64,000 bases of DNA from Aliishimia ponticola (lineage in GTDB: Bacteria; Pseudomonadota; Alphaproteobacteria; Rhodobacterales; Rhodobacteraceae): contig NZ_SRKY01000006.1 in NCBI RefSeq assembly GCF_004803475.1, positions 1-64,000 of the forward strand, written 5' to 3'. The notes beneath the pieces are model-generated. The model saw only the letters and a list, made by a program, of their open reading frames with translations. It ran no database searches and was not told the DNA's origin. Positions 31,928 to 42,100 of the stretch are shown piece by piece. Both the position numbers and the translations under genes were made by a program. Every line of letters begins with the position of its first letter. The stretch's first letter is position 1.

Positions 31928-32247
31928 CCGGCACGCTTCAGCTATGGATCATCATCATCGGTCTGGGTCTGGGCAGCTTCCTGATCCGCTTTCTCTTTCT
32001 GGGCTTTGTCGGCGACCGCCCATTGCCGCCATGGCTGCTGCGGCATCTGCGTTATACCGCCGTGGCGATCTTGCCTGCCTTGGTCGCGCCACTGGTGGTC
32101 TGGCCTGCGGGCAATGATGGCGTGCCGCACCCGTCCTATATGATCGCGGCGGCAGCGGCCTTCCTATTGGGATATTTCACCAAGAACGTCGCGCTGGCCG
32201 TGGCGGGCGGGGCGCTGTCACTTTACGTGTTGCTGACGGTATTCTGA
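31924..32247 (+). CDS. azlD: AzlD-family small subunit
   Basis: This 107-residue membrane protein has four hydrophobic segments: LWIIIIGLGLGSFLIRFLFL, the conserved LRHLRYTAVAILPALVAPLVV, a mid-helix SYMIAAAAAFLLGYFTKN, and a last one ending LYVLLTVF. It is translationally coupled to azlC. Its family function is fixed by that pairing. Confidence 0.9.
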   Translation: MTGTLQLWIIIIGLGLGSFLIRFLFLGFVGDRPLPPWLLRHLRYTAVAILPALVAPLVVWPAGNDGVPHPSYMIAAAAAFLLGYFTKNVALAVAGGALSLYVLLTVF

Positions 32248-32276
32248 CGCGGCTTTGACGGTGCCGGACGGCAGGC

Positions 32277-32879
32277 TTATTCCGCCACCGCGACCGTATA
32301 GCCATCGACGACATTGCCGTCGTCATCCTCGTAATACTGGTCGACGACGACCGCGCCCTTGGCCGCGAACTGGCCCATCAGTTTCTCGGGATAGAAGGTC
32401 ACCTTGATGTCCTCCAACCCGGGCAATTGCCCCAAGATGGTCGAGATCGAGTTGGCGCAGAAGGCGGAGGGCACGCTGCCGCGTTCTTCGACGAGGCGCA
32501 GTGCCAGATTGGCCGTTTGCGCGGAAACCGGCAATTCGTGCAGCACCACATGGTGCGAATTCCGCGCATGGGCGCTTTTATACGCCTGAAGGTTGCGCGG
32601 TGTGATCCCGTAGAGCACATCGCCATATTCCGCGACCCAATCGGGCCGGAACGAGCCTGCCGGATCAAAAATCACCCGCTGGCTTCCCGAAATCATCAGC
32701 GCCGCGTGTCCGCCGCCGCCGGTATTGTTGTTGATGACAGTGATCAAAGTCAGCTTGGGCGGGCCGGCGTCCTTATAAGCGACAATCGCCACTTTATCCG
32801 CCGGAGGGGAACCAACCCCACCGCCGCCACACGCCGCCAGCAAAACGAGCGCACAGCACCCGAAGATCAATCGCAACAT
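32277..32879 (-). CDS. Lipoprotein, possible permuted papain-like fold
   Basis: This 200-residue secreted lipoprotein starts MLRLIFGCCALVLLAACGGGG, where LLAAC is a clear lipobox. Downstream, GGGGHAALMISGSQRVIFDPAG carries a conserved-looking His and SAFCANSISTILGQLPG a Cys at the start of a helix. The order His then Cys resembles circularly permuted NlpC/P60 (LRAT-like) proteins. I could not assign a named family, and this reading is inference. An open frame extends to 32957, but the lipobox sets the start at 32879. The gene follows the COX IV peptide gene on the same strand. Confidence 0.75.
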   Translation of the reverse strand: MLRLIFGCCALVLLAACGGGGVGSPPADKVAIVAYKDAGPPKLTLITVINNNTGGGGHAALMISGSQRVIFDPAGSFRPDWVAEYGDVLYGITPRNLQAYKSAHARNSHHVVLHELPVSAQTANLALRLVEERGSVPSAFCANSISTILGQLPGLEDIKVTFYPEKLMGQFAAKGAVVVDQYYEDDDGNVVDGYTVAVAE

Positions 32880-32910
32880 ACCTAGACCCCGGTCAGAGAG
32901 TTCTTCGTCC

Positions 32911-33045
32911 TCAGGTCGCGAAAACCGCAAGGAAGATGAGGAACAACAGAATCGCAATGATCGACCATTGCGTAAAATTCATGAAGCCTTCGAAGGTCTT
33001 CTCTTGGTCCCGGATATCCATTTCACCGTGCTTGTGATCGGCCAT
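32911..33045 (-). CDS. aa3-type cytochrome c oxidase subunit IV
   Basis: This is a 44-residue membrane peptide: MADHKHGEMDIRDQEKTF, then a single membrane helix made of WSIIAILLFLIFLAVFA. This is the typical pattern of the small subunit IV of alphaproteobacterial aa3 oxidases, of unknown necessity. It has a GGGGA-type ribosome binding site. It is separate from the other oxidase genes, as is common in Rhodobacteraceae. Confidence 0.85.
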   Translation of the reverse strand: MADHKHGEMDIRDQEKTFEGFMNFTQWSIIAILLFLIFLAVFAT

Positions 33046-33134
33046 GGGTGTTCCCCTTTTCGCGCGTAACTCTCAATTCGATCCCGCATTTAGCGGATTT
33101 CGCCCGACCTGTCACGAGGCCAAATCGGCGCAGT

Positions 33135-33593
33135 TCATGTTGTTTCCTTCTCCAGATCCTGCGCCAGCCGAAAGCCGATGCGCATCGGCTCTGTCTCGTT
33201 GACGCGGCGCGGAAGGGCGCGCAGAATCACATTCAACTGCGTGACATGCTGGATCATCTGCGTGCGCACCCCGGACGGGTCGCTGCCATAGAAGGTCACG
33301 ATGTCGGGGTCGAAATATCCCATGCCCTCGATCCGCAGCACGCCCGCATCGCCGCCGGTGAAACCCATGGCGATTTCATGTTCGCCATCAAGCTGCTTTT
33401 CGAATTCCTGAATATACATGGCGATCCGCTCATAGGCCCATTGGGCAGGGCTTTTCGCCTTGGCCGATTTCGCCACCTTTGCCGGCACGGGCTGTTCCCC
33501 ATCCGGGGTCGCGGCTTCGGTATGCACCTCATAGCGCTTGGGAAGCTGCTCTGCCTCGGCATGTTCAGCGGTTGTCTTGATCTCGTCATCCAT
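33135..33593 (-). CDS. DUF6173-like hypothetical protein
   Basis: This 152-residue soluble protein has an acidic, disordered N-terminus of about 45 residues (DDEIKTTAEHAEAEQLPKR). A compact domain follows: AYERIAMYIQEFEKQLDGEHEIAMGFTGGDAGVLRIEGMGYFDPDIVTFYG, then RTQMIQHVTQLNVILRALPR. The last block resembles proteins seen in many Rhodobacterales and annotated DUF6173; I do not know a function. GGAGGAG lies eight bases before the ATG at 33593. There is no signal peptide or membrane helix. Confidence 0.75.
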   Translation of the reverse strand: MDDEIKTTAEHAEAEQLPKRYEVHTEAATPDGEQPVPAKVAKSAKAKSPAQWAYERIAMYIQEFEKQLDGEHEIAMGFTGGDAGVLRIEGMGYFDPDIVTFYGSDPSGVRTQMIQHVTQLNVILRALPRRVNETEPMRIGFRLAQDLEKETT

Positions 33594-33695
33594 CGGCGGT
33601 CTCCTCCAGGAACTTGCCTGACCTGTTACCTCGCGCAGAGTGACTGATTCCCCGGCGCGGCGCACCCTGCAATCACGGCAAGGTGAGGCAGCGCG

Positions 33696-34745
33696 TCATG
33701 TGGCCTTTTGGTAAAGCCAAGCGCCATCGTCGCGCCGCGTGCGCACGGCCTGCCCCACCTGGTAAAGGTGGCTCAGATGGGCGACCGCCTCCACCAGTGC
33801 CAAACCGTATTCCGCCGGTCCGATCTTGCGCTTGAACAGGGGCGAAAAACACTCCGCCGCGGTTTTCGGCGTGTCGATATACTCCAATAGGCGGCGCAGC
33901 GCAGAATGGTGGTTTTCGATCAGTTGCCGCATCCGCGTGGGCAGGCCGGTGAAGGGCAGCTTGTGCCCGCCCAGAACGAGGTGATCGGCCCGCGCGAGCG
34001 GGGCCAGACGCTCGCAGCTTTCCAGCCAGTCGCCAATGGGGTCGGCCATCGGTTCGGTGACATAAACGCCGATATTGGGGCTGATCGACGGCAAAAGCTG
34101 ATCGCCGCCCAGAACGAGGTTGTCATCCCGGCTCCAGAATGTCGCGTGCTCGGGCGCGTGGCCGTTGCCCATATGCACATCCCAGCTGCGGCCGCCGATT
34201 TCGATGGTGTCGCCTTGCTGAATACGGGTGTAGCCCAAGGGCATGGGCCACAATATATCGGAAAAGTTGAAGGGCCGTTCGGACACGCGCTTTTCAAGGA
34301 TGTCCGGCGCCATGCCCGTGCTTTTGTAGAACGCCACCGTTTCGGGCGGCAGCGTATCCTGTTCGTCCAGAAGCAACATCCGCGACATGAGCCACGCGGT
34401 CCGCGTCGTCACCAGTTCCGCGCCATGCACCGACTGGAACCACCCTGCCAGCCCGACGTGATCGGGGTGATGGTGGGTGACGATAACGCGCCGCACGGGC
34501 TTTCCGCCCAGCGGCCCTGCCATGAACGCGTCCCAGATGTCGCGGGTCTTGCCAGAAGAGAATCCGGTGTCGATCACCGTCCAGCCATCGCCGTCATCCA
34601 GCGCGAAAACATTCACATGGTCGAGCTTCATCGGCAACGGCAGACGGGTCCACAGCACGCCGGGCGCGACTTCAATCGCTTCTCCATGCTCTGGAGGGGT
34701 CTCCCAAGGATAGCGGATGCCGCTGCTGGCCTGATCGTCTGGCAT
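33696..34745 (-). CDS. Metallo-beta-lactamase-fold hydrolase
   Basis: This 349-residue protein has the MBL metal site THHHPDHVGLAGW (H-x-H-x-D-H, about residues 98-110), the later His in MGNGHAPEH and the Asp in LVLGGDQLLP. It is preceded by VFALDDGDGWTVIDTGF. A C-terminal helical region of about 80 residues follows. It lies 34 bases downstream of the acyl-CoA dehydrogenase gene on the same strand, so a role as thioesterase or hydroxyacylglutathione-hydrolase-like enzyme in the same acyl-CoA pathway is possible, but this is inference. An AAGGG-type site precedes the ATG at 34745. Confidence 0.88.
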   Translation of the reverse strand: MPDDQASSGIRYPWETPPEHGEAIEVAPGVLWTRLPLPMKLDHVNVFALDDGDGWTVIDTGFSSGKTRDIWDAFMAGPLGGKPVRRVIVTHHHPDHVGLAGWFQSVHGAELVTTRTAWLMSRMLLLDEQDTLPPETVAFYKSTGMAPDILEKRVSERPFNFSDILWPMPLGYTRIQQGDTIEIGGRSWDVHMGNGHAPEHATFWSRDDNLVLGGDQLLPSISPNIGVYVTEPMADPIGDWLESCERLAPLARADHLVLGGHKLPFTGLPTRMRQLIENHHSALRRLLEYIDTPKTAAECFSPLFKRKIGPAEYGLALVEAVAHLSHLYQVGQAVRTRRDDGAWLYQKAT

Positions 34746-34779
34746 TATCGCCCTTTTCGTTGGTTCCGGTGATGCGATG

Positions 34780-36492
34780 TCATGCGCTGAATTCCTCGGG
34801 CGACAGACCGAACACGTCGAAATCGCCGGACCGGGCCTGCACCAGAAGCGACTGATGCTCTGGCAGGAGACGGCGGATATAGAAACGCGCCAGCTTTTCG
34901 CGCGGGCCGCCCTGTTCGACCAAGGCCGCCTGCAAATGCAGATGGCCGCCCAGCACACGGGCAAAGGCACGCAGATAGGGAACCGCCCCGGCGAAACGAA
35001 CGCGGTGGTTGCGGTCGATCAGCCATTCGGTTGTCTCGCGCAGCTCTTCGGTGGCCTGCCAGACGGATTCGGTCAGGTCCGGCAGCTTGCAACGCGACAG
35101 TTCGGCGGCTTCCTCGATCTCGTCGAACAGGCGGAAGGCCGCGTCGCCCTGATCCATCATCTTGCGCGCCACAAGGTCCATCGCCTGAATGCCGTTGGTG
35201 CCCTCGTAGATCGTCGTGACCCGTACATCGCGCGCATATTGCGCGGCGCCGGTTTCCTCGACAAAGCCCATGCCGCCATGCACCTGAATGCCGATGGCAG
35301 CGACTTCGTTCCCGATATCGGTGCCGAACGCCTTGGCCACCGGGGTCAACAGCGCGGCGCGGGCTGTCCACCAATCATCGCCGGTGGCTTCGGCCATGTC
35401 GATCGCCACCGCGCAGGACAGCCCAATGGCGCGGGCTGCGAATGTATCGGCCTTCATGTGCATCAGCATCCGCCGTACATCGGCGTGATCGAGAATGGTG
35501 CCGGTGCCGCCATCTTCCATCGACCGGCCCTGCTTGCGGTCCAGCGCATAGGACAGCGCGTGCTGATAGGCCCCTTCGGCCACACCGATGCCTTGCCCGC
35601 CAACGCCAAGCCGCGCGTTGTTCATCATCGTGAACATCGCCGCCATGCCGCCGTTTTCCGGCCCGACCATCCAGCCCTTGGCGTTCTCATAGGACATCAC
35701 GCAGGTCGGCGAGCCATGCAGGCCCATCTTGTGTTCCAGACTGACGACCTTGACCCCATTGGCCACACCCGGCTTGCCGTTTTCGTCCGGCAGGAATTTC
35801 GGAACCAGGAACAGGCTGATCCCCTTCGTCCCTGCGGGGGCACCGGGAATGCGGGCCAGTACCAAATGGCAGACATTCTCGGCAAAATCGTTATCGCCCC
35901 ACGAGATATAGATTTTCTGGCCGGTGATCGAATAGGTGCCGTCGCCATTGTCTTCGGCCTTGGACCGCAGCGCCCCAACGGCGGAGCCAGCCTGCGGCTC
36001 GGTCAGGTTCATCGTGCCGGTCCACTCGCCGGAAATCAGCTTGGGCAGGTAAAGCGCCTTGATCTCGTCGCTGGCGTGATGCTCCAGCGCCTCGATCTGG
36101 CCCTGGCTCATCAGCGGGGCCAGCTGCAGAGACATGCAGGCGGCGCTCATCATCTCGTTCACGGCGTGGGCCAGCGTCAGCGGCAGGCCCATCCCGCCAT
36201 ATTCGGGGTTCGCAGCCATGCCGATCCATCCGCCTTCCGCGATGGCGCGAAAGCCGTCATCGAACCCGGGCGAGGTCCGCACGACCCCGTTTTCCAACCG
36301 CGCGGGATGCAGATCGCCGGGGCGCTGCAACGGGGCCAGAACGTCGTCGCACATGCGACCCGCTTCGGACAGGATCGCCGTCACCATATCCGGCCCCGCG
36401 TCGGAGAATCTGCCCGTGGCGTTCACTTGGGAAAGGTTGACCACATTGGACAGAAGAAAGTTGTATTCTTCAACTGGGGCACGAAACGGCAT
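34780..36492 (-). CDS. Acyl-CoA dehydrogenase, long form (DmdC/AcdA-like)
   Basis: This 570-residue flavoenzyme belongs to the longer acyl-CoA dehydrogenase type that includes 3-methylmercaptopropionyl-CoA dehydrogenase (DmdC). The FAD/substrate blocks are MNLTEPQAGSAVGAL and ITGQKIYISWGD, the middle has GHKM-type SLEHKMGLHGSPTCVM, and the catalytic Glu lies in TIYEGTNGIQAMDLV (about residues 425-439). The 130 residues after it form the long-form C-terminal domain. GGAG is seven bases upstream of the ATG. It is divergent from the tRNA-modification gene. Which acyl-CoA it oxidises cannot be told. Confidence 0.9.
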   Translation of the reverse strand: MPFRAPVEEYNFLLSNVVNLSQVNATGRFSDAGPDMVTAILSEAGRMCDDVLAPLQRPGDLHPARLENGVVRTSPGFDDGFRAIAEGGWIGMAANPEYGGMGLPLTLAHAVNEMMSAACMSLQLAPLMSQGQIEALEHHASDEIKALYLPKLISGEWTGTMNLTEPQAGSAVGALRSKAEDNGDGTYSITGQKIYISWGDNDFAENVCHLVLARIPGAPAGTKGISLFLVPKFLPDENGKPGVANGVKVVSLEHKMGLHGSPTCVMSYENAKGWMVGPENGGMAAMFTMMNNARLGVGGQGIGVAEGAYQHALSYALDRKQGRSMEDGGTGTILDHADVRRMLMHMKADTFAARAIGLSCAVAIDMAEATGDDWWTARAALLTPVAKAFGTDIGNEVAAIGIQVHGGMGFVEETGAAQYARDVRVTTIYEGTNGIQAMDLVARKMMDQGDAAFRLFDEIEEAAELSRCKLPDLTESVWQATEELRETTEWLIDRNHRVRFAGAVPYLRAFARVLGGHLHLQAALVEQGGPREKLARFYIRRLLPEHQSLLVQARSGDFDVFGLSPEEFSA

Positions 36493-36617
36493 CTGGTACT
36501 CCGTCGGTCTGGCGCTTGGCTTTGCCTGGCGCGGGCTCTAATGAAGCAGAACCCGTTCCGGACCATGCGGCCCGGGCGTGTCCCGATCAACCAAAACGCG
36601 GCGTCACCATAGCACAT

Positions 36618-37550
36618 ATGGATAGCATCCACCTCATAGCTGACAATGCAGGGTTACAGAAGGCCGCTGCGTTGCTGGGCGAGGGTCATCTCGTCGCATT
36701 CCCCACCGAAACGGTCTATGGGCTGGGCGCAGACGCGCGCAACGGACGTGCCGTCGCCGCGATTTACGAGGCCAAGGGGCGGCCCAGTTTCAACCCGCTG
36801 ATCGTGCATGTGGCCAGCGCCGAGCAGGCCAAAACCTATGTTACCTGGAGCGACACCGCACAGCGCCTGGCCGAATCGTTCTGGCCCGGTCCGCTGACGC
36901 TGGTACTGCCGCTGCGCGAAGGCCACGGGATTTCCGAATTGGTCACCGCCGGCCTGCCGACGCTGGCGATCCGGGTGCCCGCGCATCCCGCCGCCCATGC
37001 GCTGCTCAAGACCTTTGGGGGGCCGGTCGCCGCGCCTTCGGCCAACCCGTCCGGGCGGATCAGCCCGACCACCGCGCAGCATGTGCTGGACGGGCTGTCG
37101 GGGCGGATCGCCGCCGTGCTGGATGACGGCCCCTGCACGGTCGGGGTCGAAAGCACCATTGTCGGGCTGACGGATACGCCGCGCCTGCTGCGGCCCGGCG
37201 GCTTGGCCGTGGAAGAGGTAGAAGCCGTTCTGGGCCAATCGCTTGGCACCGCAGAGGGTGCGATTTCCGCGCCCGGCCAATTGGCGTCACACTATGCCCC
37301 CGGCGCGTCTGTCCGGCTGGATGCGACAACCGCGCGTCCCGGCGAAGTGCTGCTGGGGTTTGGCCCCGTTGCCGGTGATGTATCGCTGTCGCCGACCGGT
37401 GATCTGGCAGAGGCCGCAGCCAATCTCTTCGGCCATTTGCACCGTCTGGATGCCATGGGAAAGCCCATCGCCGTCGCCCCGGTGCCCGAGATCGGGCTGG
37501 GACGCGCCATCAATGACCGTCTGCGCCGCGCCGCCGCGCCGCGCGACTGA
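36618..37550 (+). CDS. L-threonylcarbamoyladenylate synthase (Sua5/YwlC type)
   Basis: This 310-residue cytoplasmic enzyme makes threonylcarbamoyl-AMP for the universal t6A modification of tRNA. The YrdC domain covers about residues 10-195: GHLVAFPTETVYGLGADA, AIYEAKGRPSFNPLIVHV, FWPGPLTLVLP, PTLAIRVPAHP and APSANPSGRISPT. The Sua5-specific C-terminal part starts at about residue 215 with APGQLASHYAPGASVRL. I chose the ATG at 36618 because it matches the domain start; the frame is open back to 36516. Confidence 0.92.
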   Translation: MDSIHLIADNAGLQKAAALLGEGHLVAFPTETVYGLGADARNGRAVAAIYEAKGRPSFNPLIVHVASAEQAKTYVTWSDTAQRLAESFWPGPLTLVLPLREGHGISELVTAGLPTLAIRVPAHPAAHALLKTFGGPVAAPSANPSGRISPTTAQHVLDGLSGRIAAVLDDGPCTVGVESTIVGLTDTPRLLRPGGLAVEEVEAVLGQSLGTAEGAISAPGQLASHYAPGASVRLDATTARPGEVLLGFGPVAGDVSLSPTGDLAEAAANLFGHLHRLDAMGKPIAVAPVPEIGLGRAINDRLRRAAAPRD

Positions 37551-37553
37551 CGC

Positions 37554-38123
37554 TCAGGCGTTCCCCGCCTCGGCCGACAAAAGCGCCGGATTGATACCCA
37601 GCCGTTCCAAAGCCCGCCCCCATTTGCGGGTATTGGCGGTGTCAAAGACCAGATCGGGCGTGCCGTCACAGGTCAGCCAGCCATTCTCCGCGATCTCTTT
37701 TTCCAGCTGCCCCGGCCCCCATCCGGCATATCCCAGCATCATCATCACGCGCGACGGCCCCTCGCCCATGGCGATGTCTTCAAGGATATCCAGCGTCGGG
37801 GTCAGGGCGATTCCGTTATCCACCCGCAGGGTCCGAAGATCGGATTCGTATTCGCTCGAATGCAGCACGAACCCGCGTCCCGTTTCGACCGGCCCGCCGA
37901 AATAGACACCGACATCGCCGGTATTCACGGTTTGCTCGATCTCCAACTGCTCCAACAGGTCGGTGAAGGACACGTCGATCGCAGGTTTGTTGATGATCAA
38001 CCCCATCGCGCCCTTGGCGGAATGGTCGCACATATAGACAACGGATTGGCTGAACCGAAAATCCGTCATGCCGGGCATCGCGATAAGCAAGGCACCTGTC
38101 AATTCGAGAGGTTCGTCCTGCAA
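37554..38123 (-). CDS. YqgE/AlgH family protein
   Basis: This 189-residue protein has the family blocks LTGALLIAMPGMTDFRFSQSVVYMCDHSAKGAMGLIINKP, VYFGGPVETGRGFVLHSS and LGYAGWGPGQLEKEIAENGWL. The fold is known but the biochemical role is not settled. It is convergent with the Sua5-type gene and divergent from the DsbD-alpha-like gene. Confidence 0.92.
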   Translation of the reverse strand: MQDEPLELTGALLIAMPGMTDFRFSQSVVYMCDHSAKGAMGLIINKPAIDVSFTDLLEQLEIEQTVNTGDVGVYFGGPVETGRGFVLHSSEYESDLRTLRVDNGIALTPTLDILEDIAMGEGPSRVMMMLGYAGWGPGQLEKEIAENGWLTCDGTPDLVFDTANTRKWGRALERLGINPALLSAEAGNA

Positions 38124-38252
38124 ATTTCCTGCTTTCCTTTATACCTTGGCAGCATCCACCCTCGCGCTGCATCAATCAAGCGCGGAATGGATGACATATG
38201 TCTCGCGTGGACGTGACTTGGCATTTACCCGCTGATCGCCCAATTAAGCGGT

Positions 38253-39059
38253 ATGTTTAAAGCCAGCCTTATGTCAGCCATCCTGTCGTTTTCTGCCGCA
38301 TCCATGGGCATTGCGGGCGATCCGACCGCGGGAATCCTGTCGCACCGGGTCATCACCGGGTGGCAGCAGGCGGATGGAACGCGCATGGCCGGGCTGGAAC
38401 TGACGCTGGCACCGGGCTGGAAAACCTATTGGCGCAGTCCGGGCGATGCCGGGATCCCGCCTGAATTCACCTGGAATGGCGCGCGCAACCTGTCCGGCGT
38501 GCATGTGCATTGGCCGACGCCCCGCGTGTTCTGGCAATCGGGGATGCGGTCTGTGGGCTATGCCGAAAGGGTCGTTCTGCCACTGACGCTGTCCCCCAAA
38601 AGCGCGGGCAAGGATATCCGCCTGAAGGGCCGGGTCGATCTTGGCGTTTGCGCCGACATTTGCATGCCCGCCACGATCCGCATCGATTCCACGCTGCCCA
38701 GCGCAGAGTCCGAGCGCAGCCCAGAGATTGTCGCGGCACTGGCCGCCCTACCCTTTTCCGCGCAGGAAGCCGGCGTGCGCAGTGCAATTTGCGCCCTGTC
38801 ACCAACGGCTGACGGGCTGGAAGTGAAAGCCACGATCACCATGCCTGCCGCTGGCTCCGCCGAAGAAGCCGTGATCGAGGCGCAAGACCCGTCGATCTGG
38901 GTGTCCGAGCCAAGTACAAGCCGCTCCGGTCAGGTTCTGACCGTCCGGGCCGAGATGATCCAGCAAACCGGCGCGCCTTTGGCGGTGGATCGGTCCGGTC
39001 TGCGCATCACCGTGATCAGCGCCGGACATGCGGTCGATATTCAGGGATGCACGGGCTGA
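38253..39059 (+). CDS. Periplasmic DsbD-alpha-like protein
   Basis: This 268-residue protein has an N-terminal signal segment (MSAILSFSAASMGIAG). The thiol:disulfide interchange DsbD N-terminal type domain follows: LELTLAPGWKTYWRSPGDAGIPPEFTWNGARNLSG and VDLGVCADICMPA, where the two Cys form the likely redox pair. The membrane domain and C-terminal thioredoxin of full DsbD are absent, so it needs a separate membrane partner such as CcdA. It probably receives electrons for periplasmic thiol reduction. Confidence 0.85.
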   Translation: MFKASLMSAILSFSAASMGIAGDPTAGILSHRVITGWQQADGTRMAGLELTLAPGWKTYWRSPGDAGIPPEFTWNGARNLSGVHVHWPTPRVFWQSGMRSVGYAERVVLPLTLSPKSAGKDIRLKGRVDLGVCADICMPATIRIDSTLPSAESERSPEIVAALAALPFSAQEAGVRSAICALSPTADGLEVKATITMPAAGSAEEAVIEAQDPSIWVSEPSTSRSGQVLTVRAEMIQQTGAPLAVDRSGLRITVISAGHAVDIQGCTG

Positions 39060-39114
39060 CCAGCCCGCCAGCGACACGCCAGACAATTCGGGACGTGATA
39101 CGGGCGCGGGGATA

Positions 39115-42100
39115 TCAGGCCGCGCGCCGCCCGTTTGAAGTGATGGCATAGAAAAGCGCGCCCGCCGCATATCCCACCAGACACAGCACTGCCGCCCCCA
39201 GAATGAACAGCGCAAGCGCCACCGCAGGCGCATCGGCTGGCACGCTTTGCGGCAGCAGTTGCACAAGCCCAGCGGGCAATTGGCCGAGCCCGATAACAGC
39301 GCCCATCGTCGCAGCCCCCCACGCCAGAACCGCCACCCACAAGCCCATGACCAGCGCGCGCAGGCCCCACGCCCGGCGCGCAAAGGCAGCCTTGCGCATC
39401 GACCGGACCAATTGGCCCACATCATGCTGCAACGCGATCAGCGCGGGAACGACAAGCAGAACCAGCAGCATCCCGAAGCCAAGACCATAGACCAGCGTGA
39501 TGACTGTCGGCTTGAGGAACTGCGCCTGCCGCGAGCCTTCGTAAAGCAGCGGCACAAGGCCCAATACGGTCGTCAGCGTCGTCAACAGCACCGGTCGCAG
39601 CCGATCCGCCGCCCCATCGATGATCGACGGGAACAACCCGCGTTCTTCCCGGTACTGGTCGATGGTCGTCACAAGAACGATGGAGTCGTTGATGATGATC
39701 CCGGTCATGCCGATCAGGCCGACCACGGTGAACATGCTGAGCGGGACTTCCCAGACGTAATGGCCATAGATCGTCCCGACGAGACCGAAGGGAATGATCG
39801 CCATCACCACGACAGGCCGTGTCCAGCTTGCGAAAACCCAGGCCAGCGCGAGGTAAATACCCACAAGACACATCACAAAGCCCGCGCCCGCCTCGGCCAG
39901 GAACTGGCTTTCCTGCTCGCTCAGCCCTGACAGCCGCCATTCGACCTGACGTTCCTGCGCGATCTGGGGGAGGATCTCGTCTTGCAGCAAGGCCTGAATT
40001 TCCGTGGCGCGGGCCGGATCGTCTTCGGAAATATCGCCCGTCACCGAAATCAGCCGCAAGCCGTTCTCGCGCTTGACGGTGGAAAAGCCCGTGCGGCTTT
40101 GCACGCTGACGATATCGGCCAAGGGCACATACATGCCATCGCCGCTGCGCATCTGCGTGCGTTGCAGGAAATCGGCGGTCAACTCGCCTTCGGGAAGCTC
40201 CACCCGGATTTCACCGCTGCGCGGTCCGGCGGGATAGGTCGCCGCTTCGATCCCGGCCAGTCGGTTGCGCAACATCGAGGAAAGATCAGCCACGGTAAAG
40301 CCCAGCGCCTGCCCCTGCGGCGTCAATTGCAGGATCAGTTCTTCCTTGTCATAGGCAAGGTTGTCCTCGACCGCGCTGACTTCGGGGAACCGGGCCAGCG
40401 CCTCTTTCAGGTCTTCCGCCGCGCCTTTCAGCACCTCGGCGTCAGAGCCGAAGAACTGCACATCCAGCGCGTCGCCGCCGGGGCCGGACCGCCAACTCCG
40501 GAAGCTGAGCTGTTCGACCAGCGGATGCTGCGCGACGCGGTCCTGCAACTCGCCCACGAATTGGAAGCTGGAATAGGGCCGCAAATCCGCGTCGATCAGT
40601 TCGATGGAAATCCCGCCCAACTGGTCGGCGTCCTTGGTGTCGGTCCCGGCAAGGCCACGCCCGGCATTGCCGCCAACCTCTGCCAGCACGAAATCGACCG
40701 GGTTGCGCCCGTAACGTTCGCCATACTCGTTCGCCAGTTCTTCTGTCGCGCGCTGCAATTCACGCATCATGGCGATGGAATCGGCGCGCACGGCACCTTC
40801 CGCCATCACGAAATTGCCTGTGACCGACCCGCGCTCGGGCGCGTTGAAGAAGCGCCATTGCACCTTCTGGTCAATGAACAGCGTCACTTGCGAGGCCAGT
40901 ACGAGGAATACCCCGGCCAGAACCACGTAGCGCGCCCAGATCACGCCCGCCATCAAGGGGCGGAACAGGCGTTCGCGAACCCAGACGAAGCCGCCATTGA
41001 CCACATGCGACGGCAGATCGATCCCTTCGCGGCCCATCGCATCCAGCACCGCCAGTTTGCGCGGGCGCGGCAAGATCATGAACACCGCGGCGACAATGGC
41101 CCAAGCGCCCAGCACCGCCGGCACTGCGCCGAGAATTCCATCCCATGTGGAGCCATGCAGCAGATACCATCCCGCCAGCGTGAACGCCCCGACAACACCC
41201 GCAACCGACAGCAACGCCATACCTATCCGGGTACGGGACGGCTTGGGCACCTCGGTGCGCAGCGCATGGGACATGTGGTTCGGCAGGATCAGGAAACATT
41301 CGATCAAGCTGGCTGCCAGCACGGCGATAACGGTGAAGGGAATATCCTTGATCAGATCGCCAAAGCGGCCTTCAACGAAGGTCAGCCCGAAGAAGGCGAT
41401 GACCGTTGTGATCGTCGCCGCGAAGACGGGCATCGCCATACGCTGCGCCGCGCGTTCAGAGGCCGTGACCGGATCTTCCTTGTAGCGCTGCGCCCGTGCG
41501 TCGGCATGTTCGCCCACCACGATCGCGTCATCCACAACGATGCCCAGCGTGATGATCAGCCCGAACAGTGAAATCATGTTGATGGTCAGCCCGGCCACAT
41601 ACATCAGCGCGACCGCTGCCAGCATCGCCACCGGAATGCCCGCCGCCACCCAGAATGCCGTGCGCGCGTTCAGGAACAGGAACAGCAGCGCAACCACCAG
41701 AACCAGCCCCATCAGGCCGTTATCGACCAGAATATCAAGCCGCCCACTGATCGCTTCGGCCCGCGTGCGGATCAGTTGCGCGGTGACACCTTGCGGCATG
41801 GTCGCCTGCAATTCGGCCACGACATCCTCAACACGGTGCTGCATTTCAATCGCGTCACCGTTCTGCGCGCGGTCCACCCGCAGGGAAATCGCCGCGTTCG
41901 CGCCCACGAAATAGCTGCGTTCGCGCGCCGCGCCTTCGCTGCGGATCGTCGCCACATCACCGATCGTCACGGTGGAGCCATCGGCACGGGTACGCAGGAC
42001 GATGCCCGCAATCTCATCGACAGAGCGTTTGGCCGACCCGGTGCGCACCCGCGCATTGGCCCCGGTTACATCGCCCGCAGGGTTGGCATCGACTTCCGCC

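Noticed and set aside
34777-36612. 611-residue plus-strand open frame
   Set aside because: It is antisense to the acyl-CoA dehydrogenase gene; no domain is recognisable.
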